Positions 6,561 to 13,862 are shown, counted from the first letter of the stretch. The stretch: 13,862 bases of DNA from CAZXNF01 sp050741255 (GCA_050741255.1 JBOIEQ010000115.1:1-13862), one strand, 5' to 3'. The notes: generated by a model from the sequence alone, not told the origin. Made by a program: numbers and translations.

Positions 6561-7724
6561 TCAGGCTTCGTCTGGATCCGGATTGTCGGCCGCGGCGGCG
6601 GTCGCGAGCCGCGCCACCACATCGGCCGGCGCCTGCGCGGCGATCTTCGGCGTACCGGTCACGACGTCCGCGTTCTGCGCGCGGTGGCGCAGCGCGTGGT
6701 CCATCAGCGCCAGCGCCAGCATCGCCTCGCAGATCGGCGTCGCGCGGATGCCGACGCAGGGATCATGGCGGCCGGTGGTGGAAATGGTGGTCGCCTGCCC
6801 CGCCTTGTCCACGGTGCGGCGTGCCAGCCGGATGCTGGAGGTCGGCTTCACGGCGACGTTCACCACGATGTCCTGCCCCGAGGAAATGCCGCCGAGGATG
6901 CCGCCCGCGTGGTTCGTGAGGAAACCTTCCGGCGCCATCTGGTCGGAATGTTCCGTGCCTTTCTGCGTGACCGCCGCGAAGCCCGCGCCGATCTCGACGC
7001 CTTTGACGGCGTTGATGCTCATCATGTTGTACGCGATGTCGGCGTCGAGCTTGTCGTAGACCGGCTCGCCCCAGCCCACCGGCACGCCCGTCGCGACGGT
7101 GCGGATCAGCGCGCCGACCGAATCACCCGACTTGCGCAGGCGGTCCATGAACGCTTCCAGTTCGGGCACCACGTCGGGATCGGCGGAAAAGAACGGGTTC
7201 TCGCCGACCGCATCCCAGGTTTTAAAGCCCAGCTTCACCGGCCCGAGCTGCGCCATGTGGCCGCGGACCGCGATGCCGAATTGTTCGTGCAGCCATTTCT
7301 TCGCGATCGCCCCCGCCGCCACGCGCACGGCGGTCTCGCGCGCCGACTGCCGCCCGCCGCCCCGGTAGTCACGGATGCCGTATTTCTGCCAGTAGGTGTA
7401 GTCCGCGTGCCCCGGGCGGAACATCTCCGCGATCTTGGAGTAGTCCTTGCTGCGCGCATCGACGTTGCGGATCAGCAGCCCGATGGGCGAGCCGGTCGTG
7501 CGGCCCTCGAACACGCCGGAGAGGATTTCCACCTTGTCCTCTTCCTTGCGCTGCGTGACATGGCGCGAGGTGCCGGGCTTGCGGCGGTCCAACTCCCGCT
7601 GGATGTCGGCTTCCGTCAGCGCGAGCCCCGGCGGGCAGCCGTCCACCACGCAGCCGATCGCCGGCCCGTGGCTTTCGCCGAAGGAAGTTACGCAGAAAAG
7701 CTTGCCGAGGGTGTTGCCGGACAT
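6561..7724 (-). CDS. aroC: Chorismate synthase
   Basis: AroC converts 5-enolpyruvylshikimate-3-phosphate to chorismate using reduced FMN, the last shikimate step. The product is 387 aa; E. coli AroC is about 361, and the excess is an Ala/Asp-rich C-terminal tail (AADNPDPDEA). Diagnostic motifs are GESHGPAIGCVVDGCP (residues 16-31, with His19) and GRHDPCVGIRATPICEAMLA (318-337, Asp321 in RHDP). The ATG at 7724 is preceded by a poor ribosome binding site. Only 24 nt separate the start from the edge of the 264-bp inverted-repeat element, so the aroC leader or promoter must lie inside that element or come from read-through. Confidence 0.97.
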   Translation of the reverse strand: MSGNTLGKLFCVTSFGESHGPAIGCVVDGCPPGLALTEADIQRELDRRKPGTSRHVTQRKEEDKVEILSGVFEGRTTGSPIGLLIRNVDARSKDYSKIAEMFRPGHADYTYWQKYGIRDYRGGGRQSARETAVRVAAGAIAKKWLHEQFGIAVRGHMAQLGPVKLGFKTWDAVGENPFFSADPDVVPELEAFMDRLRKSGDSVGALIRTVATGVPVGWGEPVYDKLDADIAYNMMSINAVKGVEIGAGFAAVTQKGTEHSDQMAPEGFLTNHAGGILGGISSGQDIVVNVAVKPTSSIRLARRTVDKAGQATTISTTGRHDPCVGIRATPICEAMLALALMDHALRHRAQNADVVTGTPKIAAQAPADVVARLATAAAADNPDPDEA

Positions 7725-7778
7725 GGAGGCACCAGGAATGCAGGGCCTAGAGCGCCTGACAGAATGAAACGCACGTGC

Positions 7779-7876
7779 GCTGGCACGGGTTTGGCTCAGG
7801 GCAAGGCATCTGCCGCCGGCCGTATTCGAATACGGTCAAGGCAGATAACGACGCCATGGGCCAAACTCGCGCCAGC
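7779..7876. repeat. Left long hairpin of the 264-bp element
   Basis: Paired blocks share one dyad centre (7827/7828): GCTGGC 7779-7784 with GCCAGC 7871-7876, GTTTGGC 7789-7795 with GCCAAAC 7860-7866, ATCTGCC 7808-7814 with GGCAGAT 7840-7846 (offset by 1 nt), and the perfect 16-nt palindrome CCGTATTCGAATACGG at 7820-7835. The repeated register shows one designed or selected hairpin, not chance palindromes. Confidence 0.75.
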
Positions 7877-7883
7877 CCGGAGG

Positions 7884-7982
7884 GTTACGGCCAGAATCGT
7901 CGCTCACTTTGTCGCCCTCCGGGGACCGTATTGACATACGCTCCCCATCGGGCTTCGCGTGCCCGACAATTCTGGCCGTAAC
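7884..7982. repeat. Right long hairpin of the 264-bp element
   Basis: Positions 7884-7902 pair with 7964-7982 at 18 of 19 positions (GTTACGGCCAGAAT with ATTCTGGCCGTAAC, then GTCG with CGAC). Enclosed is a second hairpin at 7921-7946 (GGGGA...TCCCC plus CGTAT...ATACG, 4-nt loop). A third, CGGGC/GCCCG at 7949-7965, competes with the inner end of the main stem. Confidence 0.72.
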
Positions 7983-8046
7983 GCACGCGTGTTTCATTCT
8001 GTCAGGCGCTCTGGGTTTATAGTCGGGAAATTGGCTCGAGTTTAAC

Positions 8047-8223
8047 ATGCGCCTGCGTGCAACCCGGCCCGCCATGAACGCCAGCAAACCCCGCAAACCA
8101 CCGCCACCGCCCGCTGCGCCCCCGCCAGGAAAAGTCGCGGGCAAGGTGGCGAACAAACTCGCGCAAAAGCAATCGCGCTGGCAGCGTGTCGCGCGCTACG
8201 GGTGGGACAAACGGCGCGGCTGA
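8047..8223 (+). CDS. Small basic proline-rich protein, unknown
   Basis: This is a 58-aa ORF, the only plausible gene on the plus strand. The product has 16 Lys/Arg, few acidic residues, a run of prolines (PRKPPPPPAAPPPGK, residues 15-29) and a basic C-terminal segment with two Trp (SRWQRVARYGWDKRRG). It looks nucleic-acid- or membrane-binding, but I do not recognise a family. The start could be ATG 8047 (weak GAG 6 nt upstream) or the internal ATG 8074 (49 aa). TATAGT at 8018-8023, just outside the 264-bp element, is a possible -10 box. Its TGA touches the stop codon of the convergent DUF3999 gene (TGATCA). Without homologues a chance ORF is possible. Confidence 0.5.
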   Translation: MRLRATRPAMNASKPRKPPPPPAAPPPGKVAGKVANKLAQKQSRWQRVARYGWDKRRG

Positions 8224-9648
8224 TCAGCCGGGCGGTGGCGGCTTGCTCAATTGCCGCGACAAACGCCACGCCATCACCCCGAGCACGAGCACGCCCAATA
8301 CCAGCGCGCCCCACAAACTCCAGCGCTTCCAGTCGATCGCCGCCTCGCGCCGCGCCTCGCCGCCGAGCGCTTGCTGCGTGCCACCCTGCAGCGCCCGCAC
8401 GTTGACGACCTGCTCGGGCGACACTTGTGTCGCCGTGGTGCGGATCGTCTGCGCGGCCTCTTCCGTGTAGCCGGGTATCAGCGTGTCGATTGCGTAAGCC
8501 GCGGGCTGCGCCTCGCGGTTGCCATAGGCAAGCTGGAACGGCGGCGCACCGCGCGCGGCGAACACCAGCCGCTGCGGCACCCACCCGGCCTGCAGCCGCG
8601 GCAGACCCTCGCCCAGCCCGCCGCCGCGGGCGTCCACCCGCAACAGCCAGTAGCGGTCGGTGGTCGCGGCCAGGCTCAGTTCGGGACTCGTGATCTCGGC
8701 ACCCGCCTGGCGCAGGCGGTAGACGACACCGCGCGTGACGGGCCGCCATGGCTGGTCGACCTTATCCCGCGCGAGCAACTCCACCTGCACGACGGTATTG
8801 GGCTGCGGCAACTCGAAGCGCGCGCGGTCCGCCGGGAAACGCCCGCCGAGATCGAACACATATTCGCCGGGCTTGTCGCCTGGCCCCGCGTTCACCGCGA
8901 GCCATTCGCGTGCGAGCGCCACCTCGTGTCCCGCCGGCTCGCCGCGTACCGCGGTCAGCACGGGCGGCCTGCGGCCCGCCTCTGCCCCGACCCATGACAG
9001 CCGCAGGTATTTCGCCTTCTGCCTGGGCAGTTCCAGGCGCTTTTGCTCCAGCCGCTGTCCGCCCGCTTCCAGACTGACCAACGGCGCCGCCGCCACCAGC
9101 GTGCGCCACTGCGCCAGATCGTCGCCCGCCTCCACGCGCAGGCGTCCGGCGAAACCGTCCGGCATCGGCGCCCAATCCAGATCGAGCGCGCGCAGCGGCC
9201 GGCTGAGCGCCGTGAGATCGACGATGTACCCCACGACCTGCTGCGCCGACGATCCCGGCTTGCCGCCGGCGACGACGTCCACGCCCGTCGCGCCGCCCGC
9301 GCGCTGACGCACGCGCACCGTCAGGCCCTCCACCGCGGTGCCGGCGGCGGCTTTGAGCGGAAACAGCGGGAGAACCACGGCAGGCGACGTCTCTGTGCCC
9401 GTGACCCGGCGCGGCCGCCACGCGTAGGGCACCACTTCGCCGGCGCCGTTGAACACGCGCACGTCGGCAAGGTCGGCGCGCGCCACGCCCCGGTAGGCCG
9501 CCGCGGGCAGCGTGACTTCGTAGAGCGCCTCGCTGCCGTCGGCGTCGAGCGCCCAGCCGTAGGCGAAATCGCGCGGCTTCTCAGCGCCCTGCGCGGCGGC
9601 CTGCGCGAGGATCGCGAACAGGCACAACAACACAGCAGCGGGTTTCAT
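8224..9648 (-). CDS. DUF3999-type exported protein with C-terminal anchor
   Basis: The product is 474 aa. It has an N-terminal signal peptide (MKPAAVLLCLFAILAQAAAQ) and a long beta-rich periplasmic part. A single C-terminal membrane helix (WSLWGALVLGVLVLGVMAW, about residues 443-461) is followed by a short basic/proline tail (RLSRQLSKPPPPG). Length, topology and the FAYGWALDADG start fit the DUF3999 family, whose function is unknown. The frame is open further upstream to 10341, but ATG 9648 is chosen because it overlaps the stop of the DUF2339 gene as ATGA, which also indicates translational coupling. Together they probably act as an envelope pair. The assignment rests on my recall of the family and the neighbour. 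Confidence 0.72.
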   Translation of the reverse strand: MKPAAVLLCLFAILAQAAAQGAEKPRDFAYGWALDADGSEALYEVTLPAAAYRGVARADLADVRVFNGAGEVVPYAWRPRRVTGTETSPAVVLPLFPLKAAAGTAVEGLTVRVRQRAGGATGVDVVAGGKPGSSAQQVVGYIVDLTALSRPLRALDLDWAPMPDGFAGRLRVEAGDDLAQWRTLVAAAPLVSLEAGGQRLEQKRLELPRQKAKYLRLSWVGAEAGRRPPVLTAVRGEPAGHEVALAREWLAVNAGPGDKPGEYVFDLGGRFPADRARFELPQPNTVVQVELLARDKVDQPWRPVTRGVVYRLRQAGAEITSPELSLAATTDRYWLLRVDARGGGLGEGLPRLQAGWVPQRLVFAARGAPPFQLAYGNREAQPAAYAIDTLIPGYTEEAAQTIRTTATQVSPEQVVNVRALQGGTQQALGGEARREAAIDWKRWSLWGALVLGVLVLGVMAWRLSRQLSKPPPPG

Positions 9649-12428
9649 GCGGCTTTCTCCTGCGGTTTGGGCGGCACCGGCGCGAAGTAACCGACGACGA
9701 TGACCAGCAGGCCGACGCCGATGAACGACACCCAGCGGCCCGCCGTGCCCGAGTTGGCGAGATCCACGATAAACAGTTTGACGACGACCACGCCGAGCAG
9801 CGCCGCGCCGATCACCCACAGCGCGCGCAGGCCGCGGCGGGTGGCCACCACCATCGCGCCGAGCGCGAGGAGCGACCAGAACAGCGAGAAGGCCGCCTGC
9901 ACCAGCACCGAGCGCAGCATGGCGTCGAGCCGGAACGGCACGTCGGCGTAATGGTGCAGGCTGCGCAGCAGCACGCCGTTCAGCACGATGAACAAAAGAA
10001 CGCCCAGCCCGCGCAGCACCGCGAGTTCCGACGGCAGCGGCGCCTCCGGCAGATTCAGCCTGCGGATATTCACGTACCACGTCGCCAACGCCAGCAGCGC
10101 GGCCGCCTGCGCGAGATCGAGCGGGTTTAGCAGCGGCACGTACGGCAGCGGCGCCGGATTGCCGTCGCTCGCGAAGTTCGCGTACACCATCCAGAGGAGC
10201 AGGAAGACCACCAGCGGCAGGGCGCCGCCATACAGATACGCTTGACGGTGCGCGGCGACCGGCCAGCCCAGCCGCTCGCCGCGCGCGGCGATAAGGGCAA
10301 TCAGCGCGCCCGGCACCAGCGCCCACGCGATCAGCGGCCACACGTGCCTGCCGTCGACGGTGCGATCAATCTGCCAGCCCAGCTCCCACGACAGCAGCAC
10401 TGCGAGCAGCCACACCCCGACGGCGTGCAGCCACTCGACACCGGCCTCCCCGCGCCCTTCGCGGGCGCGCAGCGCCCACAGATGCACCGCGAATGCGCAA
10501 GCCCACCCGATGAACATGTAATGCGCGAAGGGATGCGCCTGCGACTGCGGGCCCAGCGGCAGAAGCGCGGCGATCCCGGCCGCCAGCGGCACGGCACCGA
10601 GCGCCACCCAGCCCGCGTCCTCCCAATCGAGGCCGCGCCACAACGCACCGAAGAGCGCGCAGGAACCGGCGCAGAACAGCAGGTACGGATGCCAGCCCCA
10701 GGCGGCGGGCGCGTGGCGGTCGATTTCGTGCAGGCCCCCGCCGAACCACCACAGCACGCCCCACACGAAGAGCAGACGCGCGACGACGTACTCGCCTTCC
10801 GACACGCGCGCGCGGTTCACCGTCAGGTAGCGGCTGCAGAACAGTCCGGCCGCGCTCAGCATCACGCAGCCGAGCGTGACGCTGTTCAGCACCGGCACAC
10901 CGCCGGACGCGGTGACCGCATCCATGAGAAAGGCCAAGCCGGCGCCGAGCTGCAGCAGCAGGCCGAACGCACGGGCCAGCAGGCGGTTCTGCCGCACGCC
11001 CACCCACACGATCGCCGCCCCCTCCACCGCCCAGACGGCCGACGTCCAGCGGCCGTCGAAAGCGAGCGGCACGGCGAGCGTCGCGAAACCCGTGCCCAGC
11101 GCGAGGAAGGACTCGACCAGCAGGCGCAATGTTTCCTGTTTGCGCGCGTGCAGCACACTGGCCAGCACCAGGTAGAACGCCCCCAGCGCCAGCGCGCTCC
11201 ACGCCGCGCCGAATTCCATGCCGCGCACGAGCCCCGTCTGCAGTCCGAAGGCGACGAGCGGCGTGCCGAACACCAGCGTGCCGTCGACGTAGTGCGCGAG
11301 CCGCGGCGCCTGCCGCAGCGCGAACAGCACGGCAATCGCCACGTACATCAGGAAGAACACGATCAGGAAAGGTTCGGTGGTCGCGAACAGTTCGGGCCGG
11401 TAGTACTTCGCGCCCCAGGCGAGTCCGATCAGGAAGGTGAACGCGAAGCCCACGAGATTCAGCACGCGCCACGCCTTGTACCAGGCGACCGCGAGGATGC
11501 CCGCGTTCAACACCACGTAGAACCCGAACAGCGCCACATGATTGCCGCTGCCGGTCGACGCGAGAATGGGGGCGAGAAAACCGCCCGCGGCGCCCGTGAT
11601 CGCCAGCGCGCGCGAATCCTGCAGCACGGCAAGCGCCGCCGAGAATGCCGCGATGCCGGCCAGGACGGCGAACGCGAGTTCCGCGGGCAGCAGGTGGTAG
11701 AGCCGCAAGGCCGCGAACACCGTCAGGTACAGTACGCCGACCCCGGCGCCCTGCAGCATCAGCGCGTAGCCCGGCCGGGCCTCGCGCAGGCGCCAGCCCA
11801 CGATGAGCAGCGCGATCGCGCCGGCGGCCACGCCGACGAGGCGCAGTTCGATGGGGATGAAGTCGCGATCCGCGGCGTACTTCAGCAGGAACGCGACGCC
11901 GAAGAACAGCACCACGACGCCCACGCGCACCAGCGTATTGCCACCGAGCAGCCAGCGCAGCACGGGGTTATCGGCGGCGACGGGGGTATCGGCAGACGGC
12001 GGAACAGCGCCGCCCCCCGACGGCATGGCGGCCTCCGCAAATTCGGGTGGCCTCCGGTCCATGGCCGTCACGACGGGCGCCGGCGGCAAAGCGGCCGACA
12101 TTACGGGCGCTACCGTCTCCGGCAATGGCAGCGTGGGCGCCGCGTAAGTCATCGGCGTTGCGGACGTCGATTCGGCAACCTTGCCGGGCTTTTCCAGGGC
12201 GGACAGCCGGGTGTTGATGTCCTCAAGACAACGATAGAGATGGTCGAGCTTGCCTTCGACACTTTTGAGGCGCGCATCCACCTGTTCGGCGGCGCGCAGC
12301 ACTTCCGGCCGCGTCTGCTTCCACGCGATCCCCGCCACCGCGCCGAGTGCGGCGCCAGCCAATGCCGCGTCCCAACCGCCGAACAAATGTCCGAGCGCAA
12401 ATCCCGCAATCATGCCGACGAACCACAT
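9645..12428 (-). CDS. DUF2339-type giant multi-pass membrane protein
   Basis: The product is 927 aa. Residues 1-36 form a small glycine/alanine-rich membrane region (MWFVGMIAGFALGHLFGGW). About residues 44-80 form a short coiled coil (EVLRAAEQVDARLKSVEGKL and the following DINTRLSALEK). A Pro/Ala-rich linker follows to about 150, then more than twenty hydrophobic segments continue to the C-terminus. This order is typical of DUF2339 predicted membrane proteins, whose biochemical role is unknown. GGGGTGAG just before the ATG at 12428 serves as ribosome binding site. The TGA overlaps the ATG of the DUF3999 gene. It starts 31 nt after the acyltransferase stop, so it may be co-transcribed with it. 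No conserved catalytic motif is evident to me. Confidence 0.8.
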   Translation of the reverse strand: MWFVGMIAGFALGHLFGGWDAALAGAALGAVAGIAWKQTRPEVLRAAEQVDARLKSVEGKLDHLYRCLEDINTRLSALEKPGKVAESTSATPMTYAAPTLPLPETVAPVMSAALPPAPVVTAMDRRPPEFAEAAMPSGGGAVPPSADTPVAADNPVLRWLLGGNTLVRVGVVVLFFGVAFLLKYAADRDFIPIELRLVGVAAGAIALLIVGWRLREARPGYALMLQGAGVGVLYLTVFAALRLYHLLPAELAFAVLAGIAAFSAALAVLQDSRALAITGAAGGFLAPILASTGSGNHVALFGFYVVLNAGILAVAWYKAWRVLNLVGFAFTFLIGLAWGAKYYRPELFATTEPFLIVFFLMYVAIAVLFALRQAPRLAHYVDGTLVFGTPLVAFGLQTGLVRGMEFGAAWSALALGAFYLVLASVLHARKQETLRLLVESFLALGTGFATLAVPLAFDGRWTSAVWAVEGAAIVWVGVRQNRLLARAFGLLLQLGAGLAFLMDAVTASGGVPVLNSVTLGCVMLSAAGLFCSRYLTVNRARVSEGEYVVARLLFVWGVLWWFGGGLHEIDRHAPAAWGWHPYLLFCAGSCALFGALWRGLDWEDAGWVALGAVPLAAGIAALLPLGPQSQAHPFAHYMFIGWACAFAVHLWALRAREGRGEAGVEWLHAVGVWLLAVLLSWELGWQIDRTVDGRHVWPLIAWALVPGALIALIAARGERLGWPVAAHRQAYLYGGALPLVVFLLLWMVYANFASDGNPAPLPYVPLLNPLDLAQAAALLALATWYVNIRRLNLPEAPLPSELAVLRGLGVLLFIVLNGVLLRSLHHYADVPFRLDAMLRSVLVQAAFSLFWSLLALGAMVVATRRGLRALWVIGAALLGVVVVKLFIVDLANSGTAGRWVSFIGVGLLVIVVGYFAPVPPKPQEKAA

Positions 12429-12459
12429 GGCTCACCCCGTTTGTCGAGTACCGCGCGCC

Positions 12460-13862
12460 CTACCTGCGATCGCCGCGCAGTGCGAGCACCTGCCGTTGCA
12501 GCGCATCGGGCGCCGCCTCTGCGAGCGGCACCGGCGCGGCCACTTCGAGTTCGATACGCGGGAACATTCCCAGGCGAAAGGGGTTGAACCGCGACGCGCC
12601 CGGCTTGCGGCCGAAGAAACTGCCCCACAGGCCGCGCAGCGCCATCGGCACCACCGGTACCGGCGTGCGGTCGAGAATGCGCTTCACGCCCGGCCGGAAC
12701 TGATGCAGTTCTCCGTCGTCGGTCACCCGCCCTTCCGGGAAAATGCCGACCAGTTCGCCCGCAGCGAGCGCGCGCGCCACCTCGTCGAACGCCTGTTCCA
12801 TGATCTCGGGCGACTTCCGCGCGGAAGCGATGGGGATCGCCCGCATCTCGCGGAAGATGAAATTGAGCACGGGCGTCTTGAAACGCTCGTGATCCATGAC
12901 GAACCGGATCGGCCGCCGGCACGCCGCCGTGATCACCACCGGATCCACGAAGCTCGGGTGATTGCACACGATCAGCGCCGGCCCGGTTTCGGGGACATGT
13001 TCCAGGCCGTGCGCGCGCAAGCGGTAGACCGAGTGGATCAGCAACCACGCCAGGAAGCGCATGGTGAACTCGGGCACCAGCCGGTAGATGTAGAGCGCCA
13101 CGAAAATGTTCAGGATGCCCGTCGCCAGCAGCAGTTGCGGGATGGTCAGCCCCAGTTCGAGACAGGCGATCGCGAACGCGGCCGCCACCACCATGAACGC
13201 GGCGTTGAGGATGTTGTTGCCGGCGATGATGCGCGACTGGTGGCCCGGCTCGCTGCGCGTCTGGATCAGGGCGTACAGCGGCACGATGAAGAAACCGCCG
13301 AACACGCCGATCATGACCAGGTCGAACAGCAATCGCCAGTGCGCGGGATCGGCTGCGAAAGCCCCCACGCCCAACAGCGTGGCCGCCGGCGCGGCCGGGG
13401 TGGCGAAATACAGATCGACGGCGAACACGGTCAGCCCGATGGAGCCGAAGGGCACGAGCCCGATCTCGACCTTGTGCCCGGACAGGCGTTCGCACAGCAG
13501 CGAACCGGCGCCGATGCCGATCGAGAACAGCGCCAGCAGCAGCGTGACCACGTGCTCGTCGCCGCCCAGCACTTCCTTGCTGTAGCTCGGGAAATGCGTC
13601 AGGAAAATCGCGCCGTAGAACCAGAACCACGAGATGCCCAGGATGGACAGGAACACCGTCCGGTTGGTGCGCAGGAACCGGATGTTGCGCCAGGTCTCGG
13701 ACAACGGATTCCAGTTGATGCGCAGGTCGGGCGCGGGCGCCGGCGAGTGCGGCACCCCGCGGCTGACCAGGTAACCGAACACGGCGAACACCACCGTGGC
13801 CACCGACACCAGCAGCGGCCCGCTCGGCTGCATGGCGATCAGCACGCCGCCGAGTATGGTGC
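12460..13862 (-). CDS. LplT-like MFS transporter fused to PlsC acyltransferase (partial)
   Basis: The frame is open to the window edge, so the N-terminus is missing; about 466 codons remain and an MFS half of the protein continues outside. The visible part has MFS helices, then a soluble PlsC/LPLAT domain. That domain has the NHPSFVD motif (HX4D, catalytic His and Asp) and, about 70 residues later, FPEG in GELVGIFPEGRVTDDGELHQ. PlsC-type domains acylate lysophospholipids; LplT-type MFS domains flip lysophospholipids across the inner membrane, so the fusion probably recycles lysophospholipids. It ends after the acyltransferase (QVLALRGDRR), with no acyl-ACP synthetase domain of the Aas type. 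GTG 13845 and ATG 13833 are internal codons, not the start. Substrate is inferred from the families. Confidence 0.88.
   Translation of the reverse strand, partial: TILGGVLIAMQPSGPLLVSVATVVFAVFGYLVSRGVPHSPAPAPDLRINWNPLSETWRNIRFLRTNRTVFLSILGISWFWFYGAIFLTHFPSYSKEVLGGDEHVVTLLLALFSIGIGAGSLLCERLSGHKVEIGLVPFGSIGLTVFAVDLYFATPAAPAATLLGVGAFAADPAHWRLLFDLVMIGVFGGFFIVPLYALIQTRSEPGHQSRIIAGNNILNAAFMVVAAAFAIACLELGLTIPQLLLATGILNIFVALYIYRLVPEFTMRFLAWLLIHSVYRLRAHGLEHVPETGPALIVCNHPSFVDPVVITAACRRPIRFVMDHERFKTPVLNFIFREMRAIPIASARKSPEIMEQAFDEVARALAAGELVGIFPEGRVTDDGELHQFRPGVKRILDRTPVPVVPMALRGLWGSFFGRKPGASRFNPFRLGMFPRIELEVAAPVPLAEAAPDALQRQVLALRGDRR

Larger units (their letters stand above)
7749..8012. mobile_element. 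264-bp inverted-repeat element (MITE-like or structured RNA)
   Basis: Positions 7749-7779 and 7982-8012 are inverted copies: the outer 22 nt (AGAGCGCCTGACAGAATG... inwards) match perfectly, and 29 of 31 overall. Between them lie two long imperfect hairpins of almost equal size (7779-7876 and 7884-7982), so a transcript could fold as a three-way junction and the DNA as a cruciform. The centre of the whole element (7880/7881) falls in CCCGGAGGG (7876-7884), which can also pair with CCCTCCGGG at 7915-7923. There is no transposase and no convincing ORF. I see no target-site duplication (outer flanks GGGCCT and GGGTTT). The size and terminal repeats suggest a non-autonomous element (MITE) or a dispersed repeat; a conserved structured RNA is the alternative. 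Confidence 0.65.

Noticed and set aside
7749..8012. Integron attC site or group II intron
   Set aside because: The attC core consensus (GTTRRRY/RYYYAAC) is not met by GTTTGGC/GCCAAAC or GTTACGG/CCGTAAC. The element is too short for a group II intron, and no domain V or intron-encoded protein is seen.
7836..8156. 106-codon minus-strand frame across the 264-bp element
   Set aside because: It crosses the element's end and antisense DNA of the small ORF with no protein features. The nucleotide sequence here is explained by inverted repeats.
9649..10341. N-terminal extension of the DUF3999 protein
   Set aside because: It would overlap the DUF2339 gene by about 700 bp and read as arginine-rich shadow sequence. 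The signal peptide begins at 9648.
10242..12587. 781-codon open frame on the plus strand opposite the DUF2339 gene
   Set aside because: The product is dominated by Arg, Gln, His and Glu, typical of an antisense shadow. The minus-strand frame has coherent membrane segments.

Overview
This 13.9 kb window is GC-rich chromosomal DNA of a proteobacterium, most likely a betaproteobacterium. The main reason is the gene set and order, read on the minus strand: aroC, an MFS transporter, leuC, an entericidin-type lipoprotein, leuD, leuB, asd, fimV. An entericidin-like gene inside leuCD and the leuB-asd-fimV succession are arrangements I know from Burkholderia/Ralstonia-type genomes and relatives. I cannot fix the order or genus from the sequence alone. 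I see no tRNA, rRNA, CRISPR array, transposase or phage gene.

Layout from the right end, in the direction of transcription. (1) 13862-12460: the C-terminal part of a fused LplT-like MFS lipid transporter and PlsC acyltransferase, cut by the window edge. (2) 12428-9645 and 9648-8224: a very large multi-pass membrane protein (DUF2339 type) and a secreted, C-terminally anchored protein (DUF3999 type), joined by an ATGA stop/start overlap. (3) 8223-8047, on the opposite strand: a small, very basic, proline-rich ORF whose stop codon abuts the DUF3999 stop. (4) 8012-7749: a 264-bp element with near-perfect 31-nt terminal inverted repeats enclosing two ~98-nt imperfect hairpins, directly upstream of aroC. 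(5) 7724-5363: aroC (chorismate synthase) and an HcaT/LacY-like MFS transporter. (6) 5286-720: leuC, entericidin-like lipoprotein, leuD, leuB and asd, behind a plausible extended -10 promoter. (7) 719-502: an AT-rich intergenic stretch. (8) 501-1: the N-terminal part of fimV, cut by the window edge.

The leu genes supply the isopropylmalate isomerase (LeuCD) and 3-isopropylmalate dehydrogenase (LeuB) of leucine synthesis. Asd makes aspartate semialdehyde for Lys/Met/Thr and diaminopimelate, and AroC makes chorismate. FimV is a polar peptidoglycan-associated hub for type IV pili and type II secretion. The other genes (lipid acyltransferase, DUF2339/DUF3999, lipoprotein) point to the cell envelope.

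The least ordinary parts are the 264-bp hairpin element at 7749-8012; the heptamer-repeat stem-loop between leuD and leuB, whose base holds the leuD stop and abuts the leuB ribosome binding site; the translationally coupled DUF2339-DUF3999 pair; and the unrecognised small basic ORF.
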